In this document: piece by piece, positions 5,315 through 11,491 of the stretch
Numbering within the stretch: position 1 is the first letter of the stretch
Layout of the letters: every line of letters starts with the position of its first letter
From: Candidatus Aegiribacteria sp.
Lineage (GTDB): Bacteria; Fermentibacterota; Fermentibacteria; Fermentibacterales; JCC-6
Reading direction: 5' to 3'
Length of the DNA stretch: 11,491 nt
Assembly (NCBI GenBank): GCA_030640155.1
Contig: DAOWJX010000089.1
Location: forward strand, 1-11,491
The notes under the pieces: model-generated
Databases searched by the model: none
Told to the model about the DNA's origin: nothing
Seen by the model: only the letters and a program-made list of their open reading frames with translations
Position numbers and translations under genes: made by a program

Positions 5315-6970
5315 ATGAAAACGATAATAATATTTGCAGCTGTGCTTGTAGCTTTCTTTGCTGCATGTGGTGCTCAACCGGAGGATGATGCGCCGATATC
5401 CGCCCTGGATATTCTTCCGGATGATGTCCTTTTCTCCATGGCCATTATCAATCCGGCAACAGTTATTTCTTCACTTGATGTCTACGGTTCCGGAATTTCA
5501 ATTCTTGGGGAAAACGCTGTTTCAGGATGGGTACTATCACTCCTGGATTGTGCGGATATGGCTGAAGTAGAAACAAAGCTGGGTATTGATGTTGATGGCA
5601 GTCTCGTTCTATTCATGCAGAGCATGATGCCACAGAGTATAGGTGTAGCCATGTCTGTCACAGATGCTGCTGTTTTCTGGGCTAACATAGGTCTGACTCC
5701 CGAAGCCGGTGAACCGTTGGATGGTTATGAAGTCAGCACAATTGATGTCGATTTTGGCAAACTGTATTTCTGCAATACTCGTGGACTTCTCCTTGCTGCA
5801 GGCAGCAGGGCGGGGCTTCAGAGCATGCTTGAGCGAATTGACGGATCCCTGCCCGCTTCATTACCCGGTATTCCTGATGGTAGTCTTTACTTCTACGCGA
5901 ATGTGGCATCATTTGGCCCAATAGCTGCCAGCCAGCTCGCTATGCTTAAGCCACAGATAATTGCCAGTATGGATACTGAAGATGGTGCTGAGAATGAACT
6001 CACCGAAAAAGTACTTGGAATGTATTTTGATATAATCAATCTGTTCCTGATGGAAACAAGTTCTGTTGATTTCGTACTATCATTTGAATCCGAGTTTATT
6101 ACCGGAACTTCTTCAGTGGAATTCGTACCTGGATCTTCTCTTGACCAGTACATCATTCCGGTTGAGATTGTCGATATGACAGGTTTAGTGCCAGCCGGTA
6201 ACGCAATCGCTGCCAGGAGCAGTATAGATCCTCTGACCAGTGAAGCCGCAATGAACGCTGTGTTTAGTGCCATAGGCATAGAAGATATTCCCCAGGACAT
6301 GGTAACATTCTGGGCTCAGTGCTCTCGTAATACTGCTATATCAATGACCTCTGATCCTGACAACCCGATGCATATCATTGCTGTCTACGAGATGCCGGAA
6401 GGAGCCGGACTTGAACAGGTACATGAGGTATACGAAACGCAGTTTTCTCTTATGGCAAATGTTTTTAACATGCCCGGTCTTTCACTTTCAGAAGTGCAGT
6501 ATGCGGAACTTGATGGAATCGAATGGATTACATTTGGCATGGATATAGATATGACTGAACTTCAGCCTGATGTGGAAAACAGCGCTCCGCTTACTCAGAA
6601 CATCTCATGGAAAGCCTGGCTGACTGTCAGTGATGGAATCCTCTACCTCGAGATGGCAGAGCAGCCCTTGATAGTACCTCAGTTAATTGCTGGAACCTGG
6701 CAGGGAGAGACTCTTGAGAGCATGCCTGCGATGCGGAATATTTCAGATTCAGCGGAAATCGCGATGTTGATCAACATTCCGGCATATCTCAACATGGCGA
6801 TGTCCATGTCCGGACTTGAAGTACCTTACCTCGACGCTGATCCTGTCTGGTTCGAAATAGAGGTAGACTTCACAGGCGGAGGCGTATCAAAACATTTCCG
6901 TGTATCAGGAACGGGACTGGCTGCATTCATAGGAGAAGCGATTCAGATGTTTGGAGCGATGAATCAGTAA
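5315..6970 (+). CDS. large lipoprotein of unknown function (DUF3352-like pattern)
   Basis: A 551-residue predicted lipoprotein. The signal segment MKTIIIFAAVLVAFFAAC has Cys18 as lipidation site (FAAC, Phe at -3), followed by a short acidic linker (QPEDDAP). The following region opens with ALDILPDDVLFSMAIINP (30-47), has a hydrophobic strand pair around LVLFMQSMMPQSIGVAMS (97-114), and YFCNTRGLLLAAGSRAGLQSML (from 151). This 'PxD..lf..i..p ... ggllvlas...aL..ml' layout resembles DUF3352-like surface/periplasmic proteins of unknown role; that link is from memory and tentative. A second half with similar hydrophobic strands suggests a two-lobed protein. Met and acidic residues are frequent. The start is well supported by GGAGG and a TATAAT box. 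It appears to be a single-gene transcript ending at the 6986-7037 hairpin. Confidence 0.85.
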   Translation: MKTIIIFAAVLVAFFAACGAQPEDDAPISALDILPDDVLFSMAIINPATVISSLDVYGSGISILGENAVSGWVLSLLDCADMAEVETKLGIDVDGSLVLFMQSMMPQSIGVAMSVTDAAVFWANIGLTPEAGEPLDGYEVSTIDVDFGKLYFCNTRGLLLAAGSRAGLQSMLERIDGSLPASLPGIPDGSLYFYANVASFGPIAASQLAMLKPQIIASMDTEDGAENELTEKVLGMYFDIINLFLMETSSVDFVLSFESEFITGTSSVEFVPGSSLDQYIIPVEIVDMTGLVPAGNAIAARSSIDPLTSEAAMNAVFSAIGIEDIPQDMVTFWAQCSRNTAISMTSDPDNPMHIIAVYEMPEGAGLEQVHEVYETQFSLMANVFNMPGLSLSEVQYAELDGIEWITFGMDIDMTELQPDVENSAPLTQNISWKAWLTVSDGILYLEMAEQPLIVPQLIAGTWQGETLESMPAMRNISDSAEIAMLINIPAYLNMAMSMSGLEVPYLDADPVWFEIEVDFTGGGVSKHFRVSGTGLAAFIGEAIQMFGAMNQ

Positions 6971-6985
6971 TCGTTTGAATATCGG

Positions 6986-7037
6986 TCTGTTAGAGATTAT
7001 CGGCAGTCGCTATTGTGATTGCCGATAACTCTACAGA
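6986..7037. terminator. long imperfect hairpin between convergent genes
   Basis: The arm 6986-7005 (inner part TTATCGGCA, 6997-7005) pairs with 7020-7037 (inner part TGCCGATAA, 7020-7028) around a 14-nt loop. With two single-base bulges the pairing extends to 18 bp. It lies 15 bases after the stop of the 551-aa lipoprotein gene and includes the TAG of pth (7031-7033), so it can serve both convergent transcripts. No clear T run follows on either side, so the terminator role is a probable reading. Confidence 0.6.
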
Positions 7038-7600
7038 ACAGGTTTTCTATTGTGTTTTTCCTGAGCTGCAATGATTCCCTCTTGAAGGAAGAGTCCTACG
7101 CAATCAGCTGCTATATGAGCCATCCGTGAGGCTTCCTCTTCCAGTTTTTCAGGAACGCGGTCAAGAACGAAATCAGCCAGATCAGAACCATCCGGTGCAG
7201 GACCGATGCCGATTCGAAGTCGCGCGAAATCCTCAGTACCGAGACATTCGATAATATTTCTCAGACCGTTATGTCCCCCATGAGACCCCCCGGCTCTTAA
7301 TCTGAGATGACCAAGATCAAGGTTAACATCGTCACAGACAACAAGCAATTCATCAGCATCATAATCTTTGATATCGAGAAATGCTGCTATTGCTTTACCA
7401 CTCCTGTTCATATAATCAGCAGGCTTGATAAGATCCGGACCATCTGGTAGAACAGTTGCGATAAAGAGTCCGGCATCTATGAATTGAACGCCGGCTTCTC
7501 TGGCCAGTATATCGGCCACCCAGAAGCCGGCGTTATGCCATGTCATGCAGTACTTCTTCCCCGGATTACCAAGACATGCGATAAGCCGAGGATTGGCCAA
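7031..7600 (-). CDS. pth: peptidyl-tRNA hydrolase
   Basis: Releases tRNA from peptidyl-tRNAs that drop off the ribosome; cytoplasmic and usually essential. At 189 residues it has normal bacterial Pth length. Motifs: LGNPGKKYCMTWHNAGF (10-26) with catalytic His22, KPADYMNRSG with Asn65, LVVCDDVNLDLG with Asp91, and GGSHGGHNGLRN with Asn111. These match E. coli Asn10, His20, Asn68, Asp93 and Asn114. The start is TTG at 7598-7600: an in-frame TAA (the rplY stop) lies one codon upstream, and the next Met would remove the essential LGNPG motif. A weak AAAGAG lies about 7 bases upstream, inside rplY, suggesting coupling. The C-terminus is slightly short and ends in the shared hairpin. rplY next to pth is a common bacterial order. 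Confidence 0.97.
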   Translation of the reverse strand: MANPRLIACLGNPGKKYCMTWHNAGFWVADILAREAGVQFIDAGLFIATVLPDGPDLIKPADYMNRSGKAIAAFLDIKDYDADELLVVCDDVNLDLGHLRLRAGGSHGGHNGLRNIIECLGTEDFARLRIGIGPAPDGSDLADFVLDRVPEKLEEEASRMAHIAADCVGLFLQEGIIAAQEKHNRKPVL

Positions 7601-7603
7601 TGT

Positions 7604-8281
7604 TTACTCTTTTTCGGAGGTGGGAGTATCTTTGCTCTCTTTTTCTTCTTCTTCCTCTTCACCTTCGAGTTCAGCAGCTTCTTCTCCTTCGAGAAGTTCT
7701 TCCTCTTCAACTTCGACCTTCGCGACACTTGGAGCAACAACGGATGCTACAACCAGATCGCTGTCCATATCCAGAGTTAAAGTATCCGCAAGCACGATGT
7801 CCGATAGATGAATTGAATCTCCGACTTCGAGATGTTCTACATCAACGGTTATGGAACCAGGAATGTCTTTCGCTCTAACCTTGATGATAATCTCATGAAG
7901 GGTGTGTTCAAGAACTCCACCCATCGTAACGCCCACTGGAATGTTCTCAAGGCGTATATGTACTGGAACCGAGACAATCTGATCTGCAGAAACTCTTAGA
8001 AAATCGATGTGAACAGGTTTGTCTGTAATTATATCCCATTGCACATCTTTAACAATTGCTGTTACCGGAGATTTTCTACCCATTTTAAGATTGATGATAC
8101 CGGTAGAGGTGGAGTAACCTACAGTGTCCATGAACTCTTTTTCATTTACGGTTACGGTCAGCTCACTGCCTCCTCTGCCGTAAACAACAGCCGGAATAAT
8201 TCCTGTGCGACGGAGTCTTTTTGCTGTTCTGGATCCGAACTCCAATCGTTCGGCAATTCCCAACGTTTTCTTTTCAGGCAT
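7604..8281 (-). CDS. rplY: 50S ribosomal protein L25, general stress protein CTC type
   Basis: Binds 5S rRNA in the large ribosomal subunit. At 225 residues it is the long CTC/TL5 form: an N-terminal L25 domain (about 1-92, starting MPEKKTLGIAERLEFGSRTAKRLRRTGIIPAVVYGRGG) and a TL5 C-terminal beta domain (about 95-185, with the IPVGVTMGGVLEHTLHEI signature). It ends in an acidic low-complexity tail from about 189 (VEVEEEELLEGEE... to the C-terminus). Such Glu-rich tails are known in many CTC-type proteins and are variable. At DNA level the tail gives a polypyrimidine tract on the plus strand (about 7615-7720). The start is supported by AAAGGA about 8 bases upstream. It lies 38 bases after tRNA-Gln and is followed by pth in the same frame (TAA ACA TTG). 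Confidence 0.96.
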   Translation of the reverse strand: MPEKKTLGIAERLEFGSRTAKRLRRTGIIPAVVYGRGGSELTVTVNEKEFMDTVGYSTSTGIINLKMGRKSPVTAIVKDVQWDIITDKPVHIDFLRVSADQIVSVPVHIRLENIPVGVTMGGVLEHTLHEIIIKVRAKDIPGSITVDVEHLEVGDSIHLSDIVLADTLTLDMDSDLVVASVVAPSVAKVEVEEEELLEGEEAAELEGEEEEEEKESKDTPTSEKE

Positions 8282-8319
8282 TACTATATCCTTTCTTTCT
8301 TCCGATTACTTTGGAATGA

Positions 8320-8394
8320 TGGCTGGGGCGGGAGGATTCGAACCCCCAATGCAGGGACCAAAACCCTGTGTCTTAACCATTTGACGACGCCCCA
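8320..8394 (-). tRNA. tRNA-Gln (anticodon UUG)
   Basis: A 75-nt cloverleaf read on the minus strand. Acceptor arms TGGGGCG and CGCCCCA pair fully, with discriminator G and an encoded CCA end. The anticodon stem CAGGG/CCCTG encloses TTTTGGT, giving anticodon TTG (Gln, reads CAA and by wobble CAG). The T arm GGGGG-TTCGAAT-CCTCC has one G-U pair. The U1-A72 first pair and the sequence are typical of bacterial tRNA-Gln. The mature 5' end lies inside the ispE coding frame, so the 5' 22 nt are shared with the ispE 3' end. It is probably processed from an ispE-tRNA-rplY-pth transcript by RNase P. Confidence 0.97.
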
Positions 8395-9242
8395 GCAGCC
8401 TCTGCTGATCTGCACAGGGTATAGTTCCCTGTCAGTATTTGTGAGAAACTTACTGCCTCGCTCTCCGTTCTGAAAAGCGCATAGAAGGTTGGGCCGGATC
8501 CTGACAAGCCCCAGTTTCCACAGGAATCTTTCAGAAAACGCGCCAGCTCTTCTATTTCAGGGAAGTGTTTCTCTAGCAGCGGTAGGAAATCATTCCACAG
8601 GTTATGCGGGAAAATCTTACCCTCATGCCATACTGCTGACGAGGCTGAATAATGCTTAAAAATACCATTGTTTGTCAAGGACGAATTCATTCTGTCCCAT
8701 TCGTTGTATGCCCATGCCGTAGAAACAGTGACAGAAGGATGAAGAAGAACAGCATGGAAAGGGACTGAAGGAACAGGTGTTATCCTTTCCCCTCTTCCTT
8801 CGATAAGTGCTGTGCTGCCATGCAGGAAGAATGGAACATCACTGCCCAGCGCCGAAGCAGCTCTTGAAAGATCCAGAGTCGGTCTTGCGGTAAGAGTTCT
8901 CAAACCCAGAAGAACAGTTGCAGCATCGCTGCTGCCACCTCCAAGACCAGCCTCAGGCGGGATTCTTTTCACAAGCTCTATTTCGATGTCCAGGTTCTCT
9001 TCTGAAAGAGAAAGAAAGTGAGCTGCAGCTTTCCAGGCAAGATTTGAAGAATCGGATGGTATTCTATCATCTGAGCATGTAAGTGAGATGTTACCGCTTC
9101 CTGGTTTTGCGATAATGTGGATAGTATCATGTAGCGATATTTCCTGGAAAATGCTGCGAATATCGTGAAAACCATCTGATCGTGAACCTAATATTCTCAA
9201 TCCGAGATTTATTTTCGCAGGTGCGATCAGGGAAATATTCAC
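8373..9242 (-). CDS. ispE: 4-diphosphocytidyl-2-C-methyl-D-erythritol kinase
   Basis: GHMP kinase that phosphorylates CDP-ME at the 2-hydroxyl with ATP, the fourth step of the MEP isoprenoid pathway; cytoplasmic. At 289 residues it is close to E. coli IspE (283). Motifs: APAKINLGLRILGSRSDGFH (8-26, Lys10, Asn12), the ATP-binding glycine loop PPEAGLGGGSSDAATVL (95-111), GSDVPFFL with catalytic Asp136, and the third GHMP motif GLSGSGPTFYALF (245-257). The start is GTG at 9240-9242, overlapping the upstream UbiA-like stop as GTGA, with no clear Shine-Dalgarno sequence, so translation is probably coupled. The stop TAA (8373-8375) lies inside tRNA-Gln: the last seven codons are read from the 5' part of the tRNA, giving the tail GASSNG. 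RNase P cleavage would remove the stop codon from the message. Confidence 0.96.
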   Translation of the reverse strand: MNISLIAPAKINLGLRILGSRSDGFHDIRSIFQEISLHDTIHIIAKPGSGNISLTCSDDRIPSDSSNLAWKAAAHFLSLSEENLDIEIELVKRIPPEAGLGGGSSDAATVLLGLRTLTARPTLDLSRAASALGSDVPFFLHGSTALIEGRGERITPVPSVPFHAVLLHPSVTVSTAWAYNEWDRMNSSLTNNGIFKHYSASSAVWHEGKIFPHNLWNDFLPLLEKHFPEIEELARFLKDSCGNWGLSGSGPTFYALFRTESEAVSFSQILTGNYTLCRSAEAAGASSNG

Positions 9243-10156
9243 GTCGGGATGGATTCTGTACCTGGGAATAGCGTTAGTGCCAGAGCGACTGCAATCACCC
9301 AGAGTAGAATATTAAGCAGGAGGGGTTTGTCAGTGAGAAGAATTCTGTCAGGGCTGCCTCCATGACCTTTTATATGTATAAGATAGAGGTATCTGAATAC
9401 ACCATACACTACAAACGGGATTGTTACCCACAACTTGGTTGATACCAGTTCCATAGTTCTCTGACTTACTGAATAGATTGAATATCCGATAATACTTGCG
9501 GCTGTTGCTATTCCCATTAGTTCATCAAGAAGGGAAATGCTGTATTCCTCGAGAATTTCCCGGTGTCCAGCTGCATTATCCCCAAGAGAAACAACTTCGT
9601 ATCTCCTTTTTGCGAATGCAAGAAATACCGCAAGGAAGAAAGTGCAGACTATTAACCAGTGAGATATTGATATATCCGAGTAACCCGCATCCATGGCCAA
9701 AGTGACTCCTGCGAGAGCTCTCAGTACGAATCCAGCTGCTATTATAAGCACATCCAGTATTACGACATGTTTCAATTTGAAGGAGTAAGCCAGCTGCATT
9801 ATGAGATAGATGCTGAGAACCAGAGCATATGTTGGTGCCAGAATCCACGATGTGATCAATACACCTGTAGCAAGCAGGAATGCGGCCACCGATGCAATTG
9901 AAACAGGTAGAGCCCCTGAAGCAATGGGTCTACTCTTCTTTTCAGGATGGCATTTATCCCGATCGCGATCAGCAATATCATTTGTAAGGTAAACCGAACT
10001 TGAGAGCAGGCAGAAACCTAATGCTCCCAGTGCTGTCAAGCCGATTGCTCTTGGATCATCCCAATGATTTCCAAAAAGAATTCCTGCAAAGACAAAGAGA
10101 TTCTTCGTCCATGATCTTATTCTTAAACTTCTTAAAAGAGGTGATAATGTTTTCAT
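9239..10156 (-). CDS. UbiA-family prenyltransferase, DPPR synthase-like
   Basis: An integral membrane protein of 305 residues with about eight to nine hydrophobic segments. It matches the decaprenyl-phosphate phosphoribosyltransferase branch (mycobacterial Rv3806c) better than quinone or heme branches. It has the opening RIRSWTKNLFVFAG, the first Asp-rich motif NDIADRDRDKCHPEKKSRPIASG (Asn59, Asp60, Asp63, Asp67) and the second YSFKLKHVVILDVLIIAAGFVLRALAG (Tyr124, Asp135). The expected reaction joins phosphoribosyl from PRPP to a polyprenyl phosphate. In mycobacteria this feeds arabinan synthesis; here the sugar use is unknown. I chose the ATG at 10154-10156; a TTG at 10166-10168 would add MLCV and has no better ribosome binding site. 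Neither start has a Shine-Dalgarno sequence. It overlaps ispE (GTGA), which supplies isoprenoid precursors for its lipid substrate. Confidence 0.88.
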   Translation of the reverse strand: MKTLSPLLRSLRIRSWTKNLFVFAGILFGNHWDDPRAIGLTALGALGFCLLSSSVYLTNDIADRDRDKCHPEKKSRPIASGALPVSIASVAAFLLATGVLITSWILAPTYALVLSIYLIMQLAYSFKLKHVVILDVLIIAAGFVLRALAGVTLAMDAGYSDISISHWLIVCTFFLAVFLAFAKRRYEVVSLGDNAAGHREILEEYSISLLDELMGIATAASIIGYSIYSVSQRTMELVSTKLWVTIPFVVYGVFRYLYLIHIKGHGGSPDRILLTDKPLLLNILLWVIAVALALTLFPGTESIPT

Positions 10157-10196
10157 AACACATAACAATAATTAACAATAGGTTTGAGAAACAGTT

Positions 10197-10225
10197 TTGT
10201 TCATTCCCGATGTGATTATTATATT
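10197..10225 (+). promoter_or_regulatory. candidate promoter for the Na/Pi-type transporter gene
   Basis: TTGTTC (10197-10202), 17-base spacer, then TATATT (10220-10225, 5 of 6). The implied leader is about 125 bases and contains a small GAGAC/GTCTC hairpin (10238-10255). The -35 match is poor, so this is tentative. The rest of the 10157-10358 divergent region shows no other clear element. Confidence 0.35.
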
Positions 10226-10348
10226 GCTCACATCAGCGAGACGGCTTTTTGTCTCATTATGTTCTTGTTCTGGTTAGCAGCAAAACTAACGGTTCCCCGT
10301 TTGATATCCGTCAATGGAAAGATTCAATATCTGGAATTCATTGCTCGG

Positions 10349-10354
10349 AAGGAG
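10349..10354 (+). promoter_or_regulatory. ribosome binding site deciding the start at 10359
   Basis: AAGGAG four bases before the ATG at 10359. An in-frame ATG at 10314 would add 15 residues (MERFNIWNSLLGRSV) ahead of the signal peptide but has no Shine-Dalgarno sequence. The strong site and a standard-length signal peptide favour 10359. Confidence 0.75.
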
Positions 10355-10358
10355 CGTA

Positions 10359-11491
10359 ATGCGGTCAGTCTCAATTATTCTGATATTTTCAGCATTATCG
10401 GCCTTTGCAGGAGCTTACACTGTTGAGGTATGCGGTAATTCCCAGCATGGTAGAATTGAGACAGTTCTTGCTGACCCACTGGAAATAGTTGTCAGGGATT
10501 CTTCCGGAGAACCTGTCAGCGGAGTTCCGGTTGAGTTCGAGATGAAATCCGATCAGGGATCTCTTGCGTATCCAATAATTGGAGAGTACCCCTTAATTCT
10601 TGAAGGTGATTCTATATCAGGAAACTTTTCATCTGTCAGAATACTTACCGGGTCAGACGGAATTGCAGCAATCTCACTTAAACTCGGGAACATATCCAGT
10701 AATAATACTATCGAAGCAACTGTCATACTTCCGGACGGTTCTGAAGAAGAAATCAATTTCTCTGCTCTTGCTGTTGATCTGAAAAACATAATTTTCCAGA
10801 TACTGGGTGGACTGGCTATTTTCCTTCTTGGCATGAAGATGATGTCCGAGTCGCTTCAGCGAGTTGCCGGCAACAAAATGCGAGGAATACTCAAGAAGGT
10901 TACCAGCAACAGATTCCTCGGGCTTATGGCAGGAGCTCTTGTAACAGCGGCGATACAGAGTTCAAGCGCTACATCCGTTATAGCGGTGAGTTTTGTCAAT
11001 TCTGGTCTAATAGTGCTCAAACAAGCTGTCGGTGTCATAATAGGCGCAAATATAGGTACTACCATTACCGGCCAGCTGATAGCCTTCAAGATCACACATT
11101 ATGCTTTCCCGATGCTGACCATTGGATTCGCAATGTTTGCTTTCTCGAAGAATCGAAGAACCCAGTTCTGGGGAAAGGCTATTACCGGTCTTGCTCTGAT
11201 TTTCATTGGAATGACTATAATGAAAGGAGTTCTTGATCCTCTTAAGACCAGCATGGCTCTGAAAAGCTTCTTCATGAGCTTCAGCTCGAATCCGTTGCTT
11301 GCAATTCTTGCGGGAACATTAGTAACATCGATTATACAGAGTTCAAGTGCGACAGTTGGATTGACCATGACTCTTGCCGGTGCAGGTCTGATTAATCTCC
11401 AGGGAGCTTTTTACCTTGTTCTGGGAGACAACATAGGTACTACCATCACAGCACAGCTATCAGCGATAGGTGGAACCAGAGCTGCCCGTCA
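10359..11491 (+). CDS. Na/Pi-cotransporter family protein with N-terminal Ig-like domain (partial)
   Basis: The 5' part of a gene that runs off the window: 377 codons are visible with no stop. Residues 1-19 are a signal peptide (MRSVSIILIFSALSAFAGA). Residues about 38-140 form a beta-rich extracytoplasmic domain with DPLEIVVRDSSGEPVSGVPVEF and a later TGSDGIAAISLKLG, the pattern of Big_1/invasin-type Ig-like folds. The membrane part starts near 144 (IIFQILGGLAIFLLGMKMMSE). It carries both copies of the Na/Pi (NptA/PF02690) core repeat: IQSSSATSV (199-207) with NIGTTITGQL (231-240), and IQSSSATVG (326-334) with NIGTTITAQL (358-367). The family imports phosphate with sodium; some members have other or unsettled roles. 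A C-terminal PhoU-like domain is common but would lie beyond the window. The Ig-like fusion is unusual among bacterial members I know. Confidence 0.92.
   Translation, partial: MRSVSIILIFSALSAFAGAYTVEVCGNSQHGRIETVLADPLEIVVRDSSGEPVSGVPVEFEMKSDQGSLAYPIIGEYPLILEGDSISGNFSSVRILTGSDGIAAISLKLGNISSNNTIEATVILPDGSEEEINFSALAVDLKNIIFQILGGLAIFLLGMKMMSESLQRVAGNKMRGILKKVTSNRFLGLMAGALVTAAIQSSSATSVIAVSFVNSGLIVLKQAVGVIIGANIGTTITGQLIAFKITHYAFPMLTIGFAMFAFSKNRRTQFWGKAITGLALIFIGMTIMKGVLDPLKTSMALKSFFMSFSSNPLLAILAGTLVTSIIQSSSATVGLTMTLAGAGLINLQGAFYLVLGDNIGTTITAQLSAIGGTRAAR

Noticed and set aside
5150..5377. 75-codon minus-strand open frame in the divergent region
   Set aside because: It covers both candidate promoters and the start of the 551-aa lipoprotein gene, has no ribosome site and no recognisable protein pattern.
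7484..7878. Several plus-strand open frames rich in Phe, Ser or Leu
   Set aside because: They are the antisense of the acidic tail of L25 and of the pth start. The low complexity comes from the polypyrimidine tract.
10238..10255. GAGAC/GTCTC hairpin as a terminator or riboswitch
   Set aside because: The stem is only 5 bp with an 8-base loop. I see no riboswitch core, and it lies in the leader of the transporter gene.
10553..11368. Three minus-strand open frames opposite the transporter gene
   Set aside because: The plus strand carries an uninterrupted frame with duplicated Na/Pi motifs, so these are shadows.
1..11491. CRISPR array, phage genes, toxin-antitoxin or defence cluster
   Set aside because: I saw no spaced direct repeats of CRISPR size, no integrase or phage structural gene, and no small gene pair of toxin-antitoxin type. 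The RAYT is the only mobile-type gene.

Overview
The window is a stretch of ordinary bacterial chromosome, compactly packed and with a moderate GC content by eye, carrying one small mobile module. Four features suggest a Gram-negative (diderm), uncultured-type bacterium, perhaps in or near the FCB group (Fermentibacteria/Latescibacteria-like): three predicted lipoproteins of poorly known families, a PD40 propeller lipoprotein among them, a non-actinobacterial DPPR-synthase-like UbiA protein, and a MurA with Asp in place of the catalytic Cys. This placement is inference from gene style only. No marker in the window settles it.

Layout. Positions 1-60 may hold the last codons of an upstream gene that overlaps (ATGA) a TPR-like lipoprotein gene (57-1175, +). 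That gene ends in a short tandem repeat and a very strong hairpin. Next comes a REP/RAYT module (1278-2081): a Y1 HUH transposase gene flanked by two 23-bp palindromes in inverted orientation. The right palindrome supplies the TAG stop codon both to the transposase and to the convergent neighbour. A minus-strand cluster follows (5157 down to 2075): DEDDh exonuclease, then murA (ATGA overlap), then a six-bladed PD40 lipoprotein. A divergent intergenic region (5158-5314) with plausible promoters leads to a 551-aa lipoprotein (5315-6970, +), which ends at a long imperfect hairpin shared with the convergent pth gene.

The second minus-strand cluster (10156 down to 7031) reads: UbiA/DPPR-synthase-like prenyltransferase, ispE (GTGA overlap), tRNA-Gln(UUG) overlapping the ispE 3' end, rplY (L25/CTC type with a long acidic tail), and pth (TTG start, in frame with rplY one codon past its stop). 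These link isoprenoid precursor synthesis and polyprenyl-phosphate use with translation housekeeping. On the other side of the divergent region (10157-10358) starts a Na/Pi-cotransporter-family gene (10359 to the window end, incomplete) whose product has an unusual secreted Ig-like domain ahead of the membrane part.

No clearly new multi-gene system is visible. The items most worth a second look are the REP/RAYT module whose palindrome encodes stops on both strands, the ispE/tRNA-Gln overlap, the Ig-like/Na-Pi fusion, the Asp-type MurA, and the same-frame rplY-pth junction. No stretch longer than 300 bases lacks a gene.
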